Positions 1-6,240 of a DNA stretch of 10,019 bases are shown one piece after another (the first letter of the stretch is position 1; each line of letters opens with the position of its first letter). The stretch comes from Ruminococcaceae bacterium UBA3710 (GTDB lineage Bacteria > Bacillota > Clostridia > Oscillospirales > Acutalibacteraceae): assembly GCA_002371985.1 (NCBI GenBank), contig DFHZ01000086.1, positions 1-10,019 on the forward strand. The letters are read 5' to 3'. The position numbers and the translations under genes were made by a program. The notes beneath the pieces are model-generated. The model was not told the origin of the DNA, did not search any database, and saw nothing but the letters and a program-made list of their open reading frames with translations.

Positions 1-921
1 TTCCAAATAGACGACGGATATGAAACCTTTGTCGGCGATTGGCTTGATGTAGACAGCAAAAAATTCCCTAAAGGGCTCGGAAACATTGTAGATGCTATCC
101 ATAAAAAAGGCTACTTGGCAGGTATATGGTTGGCTCCGTTTGTTGCGGAAGAAAAAAGCAGGTTGTTCGGCGAACACCCCGCTTGGTTTAAGAAAGATAA
201 AAACGGCAATTTCGTAAAATGCGGCGGAAACTGGAGCGGTTTTTATGCACTTGACCTTGAAAACAGTCAAGTAAAAGAATATATAAAAACCTGCCTTCAA
301 ACATATTCGGATATGGGCTTTGACTTTTTCAAACTCGATTTTCTTTATGCTTCAAGTCTGCCCGAATATTACGGCAAAACCTCAAGCGAAGTAGCAACAA
401 CGGCATATAAGTTTTTGCGTGAAGTGCTTACTGATAAACTTATATTGGGTTGCGGAGCCACCCTTTCAAATGCTTGTAAATTGTTCGATTATATGAGAAT
501 AGGGCCCGATGTTTCGCTTAAATTCGACGATGTTTTTTATATGCGGTTTATGCATAGAGAGCGGGTTTCCACAAAAACAACCCTGCAAAATACAATTTAC
601 AGAAGTTTTTTGAACGGAATATATTTTGGCAACGACCCTGATGTTTTCCTGTTAAGGGACGATAATCTCTCTCTCTCGAAAGAACAAAGAAAGGCTTTGA
701 CTACAATAAATGCCCTCTTTGGCAGTGTTATGATGACTTCGGATAACATAAGCGAATACGATAGCGAAAAGAAAGAACTTGTAAGTGCGGCACTTGAACT
801 CTTTAACGGTGCTAAAGTCGTTTCTTTTGAAAGAAAAGGCAAAATAATCGATATTATTTATTCGCTTGACGGGAAAAACCGACTGATTAAATATAATACG
901 GAAAAAGGTGTTTTGATATAA
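1..921 (+). CDS. Alpha-galactosidase, GH36/melibiase-like, 5'-truncated by window edge
   Basis: Reading frame 1 is open from the first base to TAA at 919-921, giving 306 residues with the N-terminus missing. It matches the catalytic barrel of clan GH-D alpha-galactosidases, which hydrolyse terminal alpha-1,6-galactose from raffinose-family sugars or galactomannan. Visible codons 1-8 read FQIDDGYE, the usual LDDGW-like strand. Codons 108-116 contain FFKLDFLY, whose Asp (337-339) sits where the family nucleophile lies. Codons 166-171 contain RIGPDV, whose Asp (508-510) is the likely acid/base. The last ~70 residues look like the small C-terminal domain. The TTG at 115 is an internal codon and not a start, because homologous sequence continues upstream of it. 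No signal peptide can be judged. Its stop overlaps the next start by one base (TAATG), so it is translationally coupled to the GT-B-like gene. Family assignment is firm; the exact substrate is inferred. Confidence 0.9.
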   Translation, partial: FQIDDGYETFVGDWLDVDSKKFPKGLGNIVDAIHKKGYLAGIWLAPFVAEEKSRLFGEHPAWFKKDKNGNFVKCGGNWSGFYALDLENSQVKEYIKTCLQTYSDMGFDFFKLDFLYASSLPEYYGKTSSEVATTAYKFLREVLTDKLILGCGATLSNACKLFDYMRIGPDVSLKFDDVFYMRFMHRERVSTKTTLQNTIYRSFLNGIYFGNDPDVFLLRDDNLSLSKEQRKALTTINALFGSVMMTSDNISEYDSEKKELVSAALELFNGAKVVSFERKGKIIDIIYSLDGKNRLIKYNTEKGVLI

Positions 922-2357
922 TGGATAAAACAAGGGAAATATTCGGAAATAAAATAGACGAAAAGACCGTTAAAAGTGCCGAAAAGAGTAAAGCAGGTTA
1001 TATAAAGAAATACGGCGACGATTCAAAAAAAGACTATAAACTTGCCTTTAAACCGATAGATACTCTTTCGCATATAGGCGTTCAGAATATTGTGTTTTCG
1101 GACGATAATAAACCGTTTGAGGGCAACCCCCTTATTGTCGGAAATATCCGTATGGGATTTGGACATTACAGAATTTCTATCGCTATGGCATCCTGTGCGA
1201 AAGCATTAGGGTATACGCCGTATTGGCTCGACCTTGCTTCCTTTGATGCTACGGGCTCCAAAATGATAAGAGAACAAAACAATATGTACTCTTTGGCTTC
1301 CCGTATATCTCAAAAATCCCGTTTGTTTAATAAATTTGTTTGGGAACCGCTTAACAGCGAGGGCTTCAAGAAGATAACCTATAATGCTAAAGACCAGAAA
1401 AACAGCGAATTGCTTGTGCCGATTTTTAGAAATATAGACAAAGAAATTCCCTTTATTGCAACCCATGTTTGGCCGAGTCAGGCGGCAATTCATTCTGGAA
1501 TGAAAAATGTTGTAAACGCAATTCCCGATAACTGGCCTATGGGACTTCACCTTTCCGAAGGTGCTATTCATACCGTTCAGACTCCGTTTGCATACTTAGG
1601 TTATAAAACCCTTTCGGGCTTTGATAAAAAGGAATTAAAAGGCATTCCCGAAAAGGACCTAAAAGAGGTAGGTTGCTTTGTAGACCACGAACTTCTTTGT
1701 AATTTAAAAGAAGATAATGATTTAAGAAGAGAAAGACTTCGCTCAGGTAAAGCAATAAGAATGCTTATGAATGTTGGCGGTGCCGGTGCAGGGCTTAAAA
1801 TGTTTGCCGAAATGATAGACCATATGTTGCCTTTGATAAAGCAAAATAAGGTTGCTTTGTTCCTTAATACCGGCGACCATTCAGGTGTTTACGAGAGTTT
1901 GTCCGACCATATTTCGGGTAAGTGCGAAACACATCTTTTTAAAGATAACTATGAAGAATTTAAAGAATTTGTGAAAGGAATGCGGGAAAATACAGTACAC
2001 GGGATAACACTTATAAACAATTCCGATATATTCCCGGCTGTTTATTCAACCAATCTGCTTATGCCGGAATGCGATTTGCTTATAACAAAACCGAGCGAAC
2101 TTGCATACTATCCGATTCCGAAAATGTATATGAAACATATAGGCGGACACGAAGTTTACGGTGCAATTCACGGCAGAGAATTCGGCGATTCTACCGATGA
2201 ATATCCGACTGTAAAGGGTATATGTAGGGCGATAGACCGTGTAATAAACGACCGTGAAATAATACCGCATCTTTGCGATAAAATAGATGTTTTAAATTCG
2301 CAGGGGTATTATAACGGTGCTTACGAATGTGTTCGACTTGCGGCAGGAAAACAGTGA
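921..2357 (+). CDS. Conserved protein of unknown function, GT-B glycosyltransferase-like
   Basis: This 478-residue protein cannot be named confidently. It has the layout of a two-domain GT-B enzyme. Residues 71-86 (LIVGNIRMGFGHYRIS) resemble the glycine-rich N-terminal loop with GH of MurG and MGDG-synthase-like GT28 enzymes. Residues 281-296 (MLMNVGGAGAGLKMFA) look like the strand and Gly-rich turn opening the C-terminal Rossmann domain. Residues 385-401 (CDLLITKPSELAYYPIP) resemble the donor-binding segment where GT28 enzymes carry KPGG. GGHEVYGAIHGREFGDS at 408-424 is another likely conserved loop. No signal peptide or membrane helix is seen, so it is probably cytoplasmic. The start ATG overlaps the alpha-galactosidase stop, with AAAGG at 904-908 as a weakly spaced ribosome binding site. 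The context suggests a role with galactosides or glycolipids, but this is inference; a non-glycosyltransferase GT-B fold (epimerase or phosphorylase) is possible. Confidence 0.75.
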   Translation: MDKTREIFGNKIDEKTVKSAEKSKAGYIKKYGDDSKKDYKLAFKPIDTLSHIGVQNIVFSDDNKPFEGNPLIVGNIRMGFGHYRISIAMASCAKALGYTPYWLDLASFDATGSKMIREQNNMYSLASRISQKSRLFNKFVWEPLNSEGFKKITYNAKDQKNSELLVPIFRNIDKEIPFIATHVWPSQAAIHSGMKNVVNAIPDNWPMGLHLSEGAIHTVQTPFAYLGYKTLSGFDKKELKGIPEKDLKEVGCFVDHELLCNLKEDNDLRRERLRSGKAIRMLMNVGGAGAGLKMFAEMIDHMLPLIKQNKVALFLNTGDHSGVYESLSDHISGKCETHLFKDNYEEFKEFVKGMRENTVHGITLINNSDIFPAVYSTNLLMPECDLLITKPSELAYYPIPKMYMKHIGGHEVYGAIHGREFGDSTDEYPTVKGICRAIDRVINDREIIPHLCDKIDVLNSQGYYNGAYECVRLAAGKQ

Positions 2358-3265
2358 AAAAGATGTGGATTGTTATTTTTATAATTATAGCGGTTGTTTT
2401 GGTTGCAGTTTTCTGCCTGTCGCTTTTTCTTGCGTCATTTGTTATGACGGGGAAAAGACAGACCGTAAAAGAGGCTTTTGCCTGGCAGTCGGAACACTAT
2501 GACACGACATTTTACGGACAAACCGAGAAAACCGATTATACCGTAAAGGCGGAAGACGGATATATTTTAAATGTCGAACTTCTTAAATGTAAAGAAGATA
2601 CCGCTAAATATGTAATTATTTCTCACGGTTATACGGATAACCGTATGGGTGCTCTTAAATATGCTAAAATGTACCTTAAAATGGGATTTAATTGCATAAT
2701 CTACGATTTGCGTGGACACGGCGAAAACGAATCAACTTTTACTACCTACGGCATCAGAGAGGGTAAAGATATTATCTCCATAGTAAAAGATACAAGAAAC
2801 CGTTATAAGAATATCGAGGTTTTGGGACTTCACGGCGAGTCGCTCGGTGCGGCATCAAGTATAGCATCGTTAAAGTATAACCCGAAGATTGATTTTGCTG
2901 TTGCCGACTGCGGTTTTTCTGACATTGACAATGTTTTAAGGCTTGGCTATAAAAACGCCAAGGTGCCGACATTTTTGGTTGATTTAACCGATATAGGTGC
3001 CAAAGTCCGCTATCGCTATTCAATTAAAAAAATGCGTCCGATAGACGCATTAAAGGATAATAAAATACCCGTTTTGTTTATTCACGGCGGCAATGACGAT
3101 TTTATACTTCCGAAAAACTCAAAAGATATGTATAATGCCGCAAACAGCAAAAAGCAGATACATATAATCGCGGGTGCAGGACACGCAGAGTCGATACTCG
3201 TAAATGAAGAAGAATACAATAAAACCGTCGAACAGTTTTTAAAAGATGTGCTTGTTAAAAACTGA
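2354..3265 (+). CDS. Membrane-anchored alpha/beta hydrolase (serine hydrolase family)
   Basis: The product is a 303-residue alpha/beta-fold hydrolase like the YqkD-type proteins of Firmicutes. Residues 1-30 are a short Lys-rich tip followed by one strongly hydrophobic helix, which fits a membrane anchor or uncleaved signal with the enzyme domain outside. The oxyanion region is SHGYTDN (90-96), the nucleophile elbow GLHGESLGAAS carries Ser163, the acid is probably Asp248 in HGGNDDFILP, and the base is His277 in GAGHAES, so the catalytic triad is complete. The GTG start at 2354 was chosen because it overlaps the previous stop as GTGA, has AGGAAA at 2345-2350 just upstream, and begins with the Lys-Lys that normally precedes the anchor. 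An in-frame ATG at 2327 would add nine unlikely residues inside the upstream gene. The substrate is unknown; esterase or acyl-glycan deacylase activity is only a guess. Confidence 0.87.
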   Translation: MKKMWIVIFIIIAVVLVAVFCLSLFLASFVMTGKRQTVKEAFAWQSEHYDTTFYGQTEKTDYTVKAEDGYILNVELLKCKEDTAKYVIISHGYTDNRMGALKYAKMYLKMGFNCIIYDLRGHGENESTFTTYGIREGKDIISIVKDTRNRYKNIEVLGLHGESLGAASSIASLKYNPKIDFAVADCGFSDIDNVLRLGYKNAKVPTFLVDLTDIGAKVRYRYSIKKMRPIDALKDNKIPVLFIHGGNDDFILPKNSKDMYNAANSKKQIHIIAGAGHAESILVNEEEYNKTVEQFLKDVLVKN

Positions 3266-3274
3266 TATGGATGT

Positions 3275-3315
3275 AAAAAAGATATGAGCGAACAAAACCG
3301 CTCATATCTTTTTGT
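3275..3315. terminator. Bidirectional intrinsic terminator after the hydrolase operon
   Basis: A perfect 10-bp stem, GATATGAGCG (3281-3290) with CGCTCATATC (3299-3308), closes an 8-nt loop. It is extended by A-T pairs and flanked by six A's on the left and five T's on the right. It can therefore terminate + strand transcription from the hydrolase operon and - strand transcription coming from the small toxin gene. Confidence 0.9.
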
Positions 3316-3349
3316 TTGTCTTTACATTTTTATTTCGTAGATCGAATAC

Positions 3350-3378
3350 TTGACAAATATATAAACGCACTATATAAT
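3350..3378 (+). promoter_or_regulatory. Consensus sigma-A promoter for a short RNA
   Basis: TTGACA (3350-3355) and TATAAT (3373-3378) are both perfect consensus hexamers separated by exactly 17 bp. There is no + strand ORF downstream until 3770, and a terminator lies only ~90 nt on. The promoter therefore most likely drives a highly expressed small RNA starting near 3385. Confidence 0.88.
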
Positions 3379-3385
3379 ATAAGTG

Positions 3386-3421
3386 AAATAAGGTATGCCG
3401 TATAGACGGTTAGTCTTTATT
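3386..3421 (+). repeat. Left arm of imperfect inverted repeat (RNA leader copy 1)
   Basis: This arm reads, with gaps, almost the same as the - strand at 3588-3631. Shared blocks are AATAAGGT, TGCC, CGGTTAGTC and TTTATTT in the same order. The differences are two short insertions in the right copy (about 4 and 3 nt) and a few substitutions. Each arm begins at the predicted transcription start of its own promoter. Confidence 0.82.
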
Positions 3422-3430
3422 TGGTTATAA

Positions 3431-3473
3431 GAAATAACCGCAACTTTGACTGAGGGCGGTTATTTCTTTTTTG
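3431..3473 (+). terminator. Intrinsic terminator of the small RNA, overlapping the toxin 3' end
   Basis: A 10-bp perfect stem, GAAATAACCG (3431-3440) with CGGTTATTTC (3457-3466), is followed on the + strand by TTTTTT. The right arm contains the toxin stop codon (complement of 3460-3462). On the - strand there is no T-run after the stem, so it should terminate the small RNA but only weakly stop the toxin mRNA. A competing smaller hairpin (GGTTAT/ATAACC, 3423-3439) shares its left arm. Confidence 0.85.
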
Positions 3474-3546
3474 TTATATCAATAACAAGTGCAATTATGG
3501 AAACAATAAGAGAAAGAAGTAAAAACAACTCACCGTATGTAATCAT
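3460..3546 (-). CDS. Small holin-like toxin peptide (Hol-Tox type), type I TA toxin
   Basis: This - strand ORF of 28 residues starts at ATG (complement of 3544-3546) and ends at TAA (complement of 3460-3462). The peptide starts MITYGELFLLL, continues as one unbroken hydrophobic helix of about 20 residues with a single Asp near its end, and finishes with the basic tail ITKKK. That is the pattern of the putative holin-like toxin family of Firmicutes (starts like M-[VIS]-TY, one membrane helix, Lys-rich end). Such peptides insert in the cell's own membrane and are usually silenced by an antisense RNA. A strong AAGGGGG ribosome binding site lies 8 nt upstream (3555-3561). A hairpin ends just before it, and a separate promoter lies further up. 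The match is by recognition of the pattern, not by search; toxicity is inferred. Confidence 0.82.
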   Translation of the reverse strand: MITYGELFLLLSLIVSIIALVIDITKKK

Positions 3547-3564
3547 AAGCACCGCCCCCTTTCA

Positions 3565-3586
3565 AAGAGGGCGAAAGTGCCCTCTT
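3565..3586 (-). promoter_or_regulatory. Leader hairpin immediately upstream of the toxin Shine-Dalgarno
   Basis: A perfect 8-bp stem (AAGAGGGC/GCCCTCTT with a 6-nt loop) sits in the toxin 5' leader and ends 3 nt before the AAGGGGG ribosome binding site at 3555-3561. Type I toxin mRNAs often use such leader structure to delay ribosome access. The stem does not itself cover the binding site, so it may instead act as a stabiliser or switch element. Confidence 0.6.
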
Positions 3587-3587
3587 A

Positions 3588-3631
3588 AATAAAGAGGACT
3601 AACCGCCTACCGTTAAGGCACACCTTATTCC
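3588..3631 (-). repeat. Right arm of imperfect inverted repeat (toxin mRNA leader, copy 2)
   Basis: Read on the - strand from 3631, it begins GGAATAAGGTGTGCC and continues through CGGTTAGTC to TTTATTT, matching the + strand start of the small RNA. A 4-bp hairpin (GCCT with AGGC) lies at the same place as the CCGT/ACGG hairpin of the left copy, although its bases differ, which suggests the structure is kept. Confidence 0.82.
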
Positions 3632-3638
3632 GAATGAC

Positions 3639-3667
3639 ATTTTATCATATTACGACATATTTTGCAA
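3639..3667 (-). promoter_or_regulatory. Promoter of the holin-like toxin gene
   Basis: On the - strand, TTGCAA (3662-3667) and TAAAAT (3639-3644) are spaced 17 bp apart. The predicted start near 3631-3633 coincides with the beginning of the leader repeat and leaves a leader of about 85 nt before the toxin ATG. It is weaker than the small-RNA promoter at 3350-3378, as expected when antitoxin RNA must be in excess. Confidence 0.68.
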
Positions 3668-3712
3668 TATAAAACGTTTGTAATAGTAAGTTTCTATACA
3701 AAGAACTATTTC

Positions 3713-3741
3713 TTGAAAAAAGACACTTTTCATGATACAAT
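3713..3741 (+). promoter_or_regulatory. Promoter of the AIPR gene
   Basis: TTGAAA (3713-3718) and TACAAT (3736-3741) are separated by 17 bp. The expected start near 3748 gives a leader of only ~20 nt. The ribosome binding site is poor (GGTGG at 3759-3763, 6 nt before ATG), pointing to low basal expression. The promoter is divergent from the toxin promoter, with 45 bp between the -35 boxes. Confidence 0.72.
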
Positions 3742-3769
3742 GTAAAAAAATGAAAAACGGTGGTGCAAT

Positions 3770-5536
3770 ATGTCAAGTTTTCTCGAACAAATAAATGCCG
3801 ACATAAAAGAATATCAGGAACAATTTAAGTACATACCTAATATTGAAAAGGATGAATGGGCTTTCAATTACTGGGTATTAGATAAATTGTTTTACGAAGA
3901 CGAAGAATTAATTGAAGAAAAAATAATTGATTATCGCGACATGGGTATTGATGCCTATGAAATATATGAGGATACTAAAGAAATATATCTCATACAAAAT
4001 AAATATTTCTCTGATTCGACACCGCTTTCTTCCGATTATGTAAAAAACGATTTTCTTGTTCGTGCTATTACCGCATTAGAAAATGGAACCTATAAAAAAT
4101 CCGAGGAATTGCAAAAAGCATTTTCAAGATTAAAAGAAGATCCAGACTTTACCGTATATTTACAATTGTTCGTTACGAATGATATTCATAATGAAGAAGC
4201 AGATAGGTATATTCATATATTCAATCGAGACCATAAAAATTATATCGCACGAATTTACTATTTATCTGATATTAAAAATAGATATTTTGATGAAATAGAA
4301 CAAATACGAAAAAATATTTCCGTAAAAATTGAAAGCATAAATAAAGGAACTATACTTAAGTTAAATACGGAAAACTATAAACTTGAAAATGTGATTGATG
4401 CAAGATATGTTTTAACGCCGGTCGTTTCAATATTTAGAATGTACAGAGATTCTATAGAGAAAAGTTACCCTTTGTTTGAAAAAAATATACGGGAGTATTT
4501 GGGAAACAAAGGTGTGAATTCTGGAATCTATAGAACTTTGCAAGATCCTATTGATAGAAAGAATTTCTTTTATTACAATAATGGAATAACAATGATATGT
4601 GATAGCATGTCTTCTATTTTCACGCAACCATCACAGTATAATATGAACGCATATTTTACGGTTGATAACCCGCAAATTGTAAATGGTTGTCAAACCGTCA
4701 ATACTATTTTTGAGTTTTTGTCGAACATACCTCCGGAAAATCTCGAAAGAGAATTTAAGGATTCTTTTGTAATGCTTAAAGTTTTAGTGATTAACCGAGA
4801 GGACGAAGCAAAGATTGATTTGTACCATAATATAGTAAAATACAATAATTCACAAAACAATATTGACGAAAAAACATTCGTTAGCAATTCTGCTCATTTT
4901 CAAAGACTGCAAAAAGAATTTGAATCAAAAGGTTTTTTGCTTTTGATCAAACAAAGTGATAAGAATCAATTCAATTTCAAATATAATACGACATCAAAAC
5001 TTAGGGAACGGTCTGCAAAGCGCTTAAATAGATTTCAATTAAAAGAGGACAAAAAGGTTTCCGACTTTTTCATTCCCTTAGATAAATTATTACAAGTAAT
5101 AAATGCTTTCACAGCAGGTGGGTACATAGCATATACTAAAAAAAGTCAGGTTTTAAAGTTTGGATCTGATGTATATGATAATGCTGTAAACTTCATAAAA
5201 AACAACAACAATATTGATGCCTTGTTAGATCTTTTTTGTTTGTACAAAAAATCAGAATTGACAAAAAAGCAGGAAGGTGATTTAAGGGCACCTATACCTT
5301 ATTACTTAATTGATTTTTTTGCAAAGTATGAATGTAAAAATCGAAAGCCGGAACTAATCATTGAAAATCTTGATAGCACAGATAAAATTTTAGAAATCGT
5401 TGAACAGTATAAAAAGATAACGAAAAATTACGCAAAAAAGTACTACAAGGACTTTGAAATTGAATACAATCAAATGATTAAAAAGCCTATTAAATATGAT
5501 ATGGTCGAAGAATTAAGGGAATACATCTTAGATTAA
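3770..5536 (+). CDS. AIPR-family abortive infection / phage resistance protein
   Basis: This 588-residue protein carries hallmark segments of the AIPR family: FFYYNNGITMICD at 266-278, NPQIVNGCQTVNT at 300-312, YNNSQNNID at 358-366 and SNSAHFQRLQKEFESKG at 372-388. Family members were first linked to abortive infection against phage. The N-terminal part has a restriction-endonuclease-like signature, GID (59-61) followed by LIQNKY (74-79). That reads as the D and QxK of a PD-(D/E)XK nuclease core, so nucleic-acid cleavage is a reasonable inference. No membrane segment is seen. It stands alone with its own promoter and terminator, between unrelated operons and divergent from the small toxin gene. 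A 120-base sample (4201-4320) has 26 G+C, against 47 in an equal sample of the hydrolase gene (2701-2820), consistent with acquisition by transfer. Which phages it blocks, and how it is triggered, cannot be told. Confidence 0.9.
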   Translation: MSSFLEQINADIKEYQEQFKYIPNIEKDEWAFNYWVLDKLFYEDEELIEEKIIDYRDMGIDAYEIYEDTKEIYLIQNKYFSDSTPLSSDYVKNDFLVRAITALENGTYKKSEELQKAFSRLKEDPDFTVYLQLFVTNDIHNEEADRYIHIFNRDHKNYIARIYYLSDIKNRYFDEIEQIRKNISVKIESINKGTILKLNTENYKLENVIDARYVLTPVVSIFRMYRDSIEKSYPLFEKNIREYLGNKGVNSGIYRTLQDPIDRKNFFYYNNGITMICDSMSSIFTQPSQYNMNAYFTVDNPQIVNGCQTVNTIFEFLSNIPPENLEREFKDSFVMLKVLVINREDEAKIDLYHNIVKYNNSQNNIDEKTFVSNSAHFQRLQKEFESKGFLLLIKQSDKNQFNFKYNTTSKLRERSAKRLNRFQLKEDKKVSDFFIPLDKLLQVINAFTAGGYIAYTKKSQVLKFGSDVYDNAVNFIKNNNNIDALLDLFCLYKKSELTKKQEGDLRAPIPYYLIDFFAKYECKNRKPELIIENLDSTDKILEIVEQYKKITKNYAKKYYKDFEIEYNQMIKKPIKYDMVEELREYILD

Positions 5537-5558
5537 CATTTGATGTCCGCTTATTATG

Positions 5559-5589
5559 AAAGGGGCTGTAAAAAAACAGCCCCTTTTTT
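5559..5589. terminator. Terminator shared by the convergent AIPR and rubrerythrin genes
   Basis: An 11-bp perfect stem, AAAGGGGCTGT (5559-5569) with ACAGCCCCTTT (5576-5586), encloses a six-A loop and is followed by more T's on the + strand. It lies between two converging genes. On the - strand the stem ends in TTT then CATAAT, so it is strong for AIPR and probably adequate for the rubrerythrin mRNA. Confidence 0.9.
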
Positions 5590-5607
5590 ATGTAATTAAG
5601 CCTTAAA

Positions 5608-6213
5608 TTAAAGACCGATTTTCTTTGCAATTTCTTTTGCCTTATCTTTAACGCCGTCTGCTAAAAGTTCAGCACCGAAATAACGAACGAGAAGACCCTC
5701 AAAAGCCTTGCCGTGTCGTGCTTCGTCACGAGCCATTTCGTGAACGGTATCGTGGATAGCATCAAGACCCAATTCCTTTGCAAGTTTAGCAAGTTCTGTT
5801 TTACCCTTTGTTGCACCGTTTTCAGCCTCAACACGAACTTTGAGGTTTTCCTTTGTGCTTTCGCTTACAACTTCGCCTAACATTTCGGCAAATTTTGCTG
5901 CGTGGTCAGCCTCTTCCAAAGCGGCTTTTTCCCAATAAAGACCGATTTCGGGATAGCCCTCTCTATGAGCGGCTCTTGACATTGCAAGATACATACCAAC
6001 TTCGGTGCACTCGCCGGTGAAATTTTCACGAAGACCGTCAATAATTCTCTGGTCAACACCCTTTGCAATACCGATTACATGTTCGGCAGCCCATGTCATA
6101 TCTTCTGACTGTTCGCTGAATTTCGATGCAGGTGCATGGCAAACTGGGCATTCTGCGGGAGCCTCTTCTCCTTCATAAACATAACCGCATACAAGACATA
6201 CATACTTTTTCAT
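5608..6213 (-). CDS. rbr: Reverse rubrerythrin (rubredoxin domain N-terminal), NADH peroxidase type
   Basis: The 201-residue protein starts with a rubredoxin-like iron centre (CLVC at 6-9 and CPVC at 22-25). A four-helix diiron domain follows, with FTGECTEVG near 65-73, the EEADH motif (His104) and the DEARH motif (His167). Classical rubrerythrin has the rubredoxin domain at the C-terminus; the reversed order here is that of clostridial reverse rubrerythrins, which reduce hydrogen peroxide (and help remove oxygen) in the cytoplasm using NADH through electron carriers. All iron ligands expected by eye are present and the length is normal. A very strong GGAGGAAG ribosome binding site precedes ATG. 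It follows the PerR gene by 27 nt in the same direction, so it is very probably in its operon and induced by peroxide. Confidence 0.95.
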   Translation of the reverse strand: MKKYVCLVCGYVYEGEEAPAECPVCHAPASKFSEQSEDMTWAAEHVIGIAKGVDQRIIDGLRENFTGECTEVGMYLAMSRAAHREGYPEIGLYWEKAALEEADHAAKFAEMLGEVVSESTKENLKVRVEAENGATKGKTELAKLAKELGLDAIHDTVHEMARDEARHGKAFEGLLVRYFGAELLADGVKDKAKEIAKKIGL

Positions 6214-6240
6214 AGTTCTTCCTCCAAATAAAATTAAGTT

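Larger units (their letters stand above)
3385..3475 (+). ncRNA. Putative antitoxin small RNA convergent to the holin-like toxin gene
   Basis: A short transcript of about 90 nt is predicted between the consensus promoter and the terminator hairpin at 3431-3472. Nothing in it is credibly coding. Its 5' part carries a small hairpin (CCGT 3398-3401, loop ATAG, ACGG 3406-3409). Its 3' end runs into the last codons of the toxin gene on the opposite strand (3460-3475), so it is antisense to the toxin mRNA 3' end. If that mRNA runs on to the terminator at 3275-3315, the RNA is antisense to the mRNA tail over its full length. Its first ~37 nt also resemble the toxin mRNA leader. This layout fits the RNA antitoxin of a type I toxin-antitoxin pair such as txpA/RatA or the pAD1 par locus. 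Existence of the RNA is inferred from the promoter and terminator; its function is inferred from position. Confidence 0.7.

Noticed and set aside
115..117. TTG at 115 as start of the alpha-galactosidase
   Set aside because: Conserved catalytic-domain sequence (IDDGY) continues in frame upstream to base 1, so the gene is cut by the window edge.
597..933. Two - strand ORFs over the alpha-galactosidase end
   Set aside because: They overlap each other and a gene with conserved catalytic motifs; no support beyond being open.
1206..1571. A 121-residue - strand ORF
   Set aside because: It is antisense to the GT-B-like gene in the middle of an overlapping operon; the low-complexity translation shows no family features.
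2327..2353. ATG at 2327 as start of the alpha/beta hydrolase
   Set aside because: It lies inside the upstream gene without a ribosome site and would put polar Cys/Arg residues before the membrane anchor; GTG at 2354 with the GTGA overlap is better.
3385..3475. A riboswitch or attenuator leader for the AIPR gene
   Set aside because: The AIPR gene has its own promoter ~240 nt downstream of this RNA's terminator, so the RNA is not its leader.
3385..3635. A MITE or other small transposable element, because of the ~40-bp terminal inverted repeats
   Set aside because: No target-site duplication is visible next to the arms. Each arm starts exactly at a predicted transcription start, and the interior holds a coherent gene/RNA pair, so a regulatory reading fits better. 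A multi-copy search of the genome would settle it.
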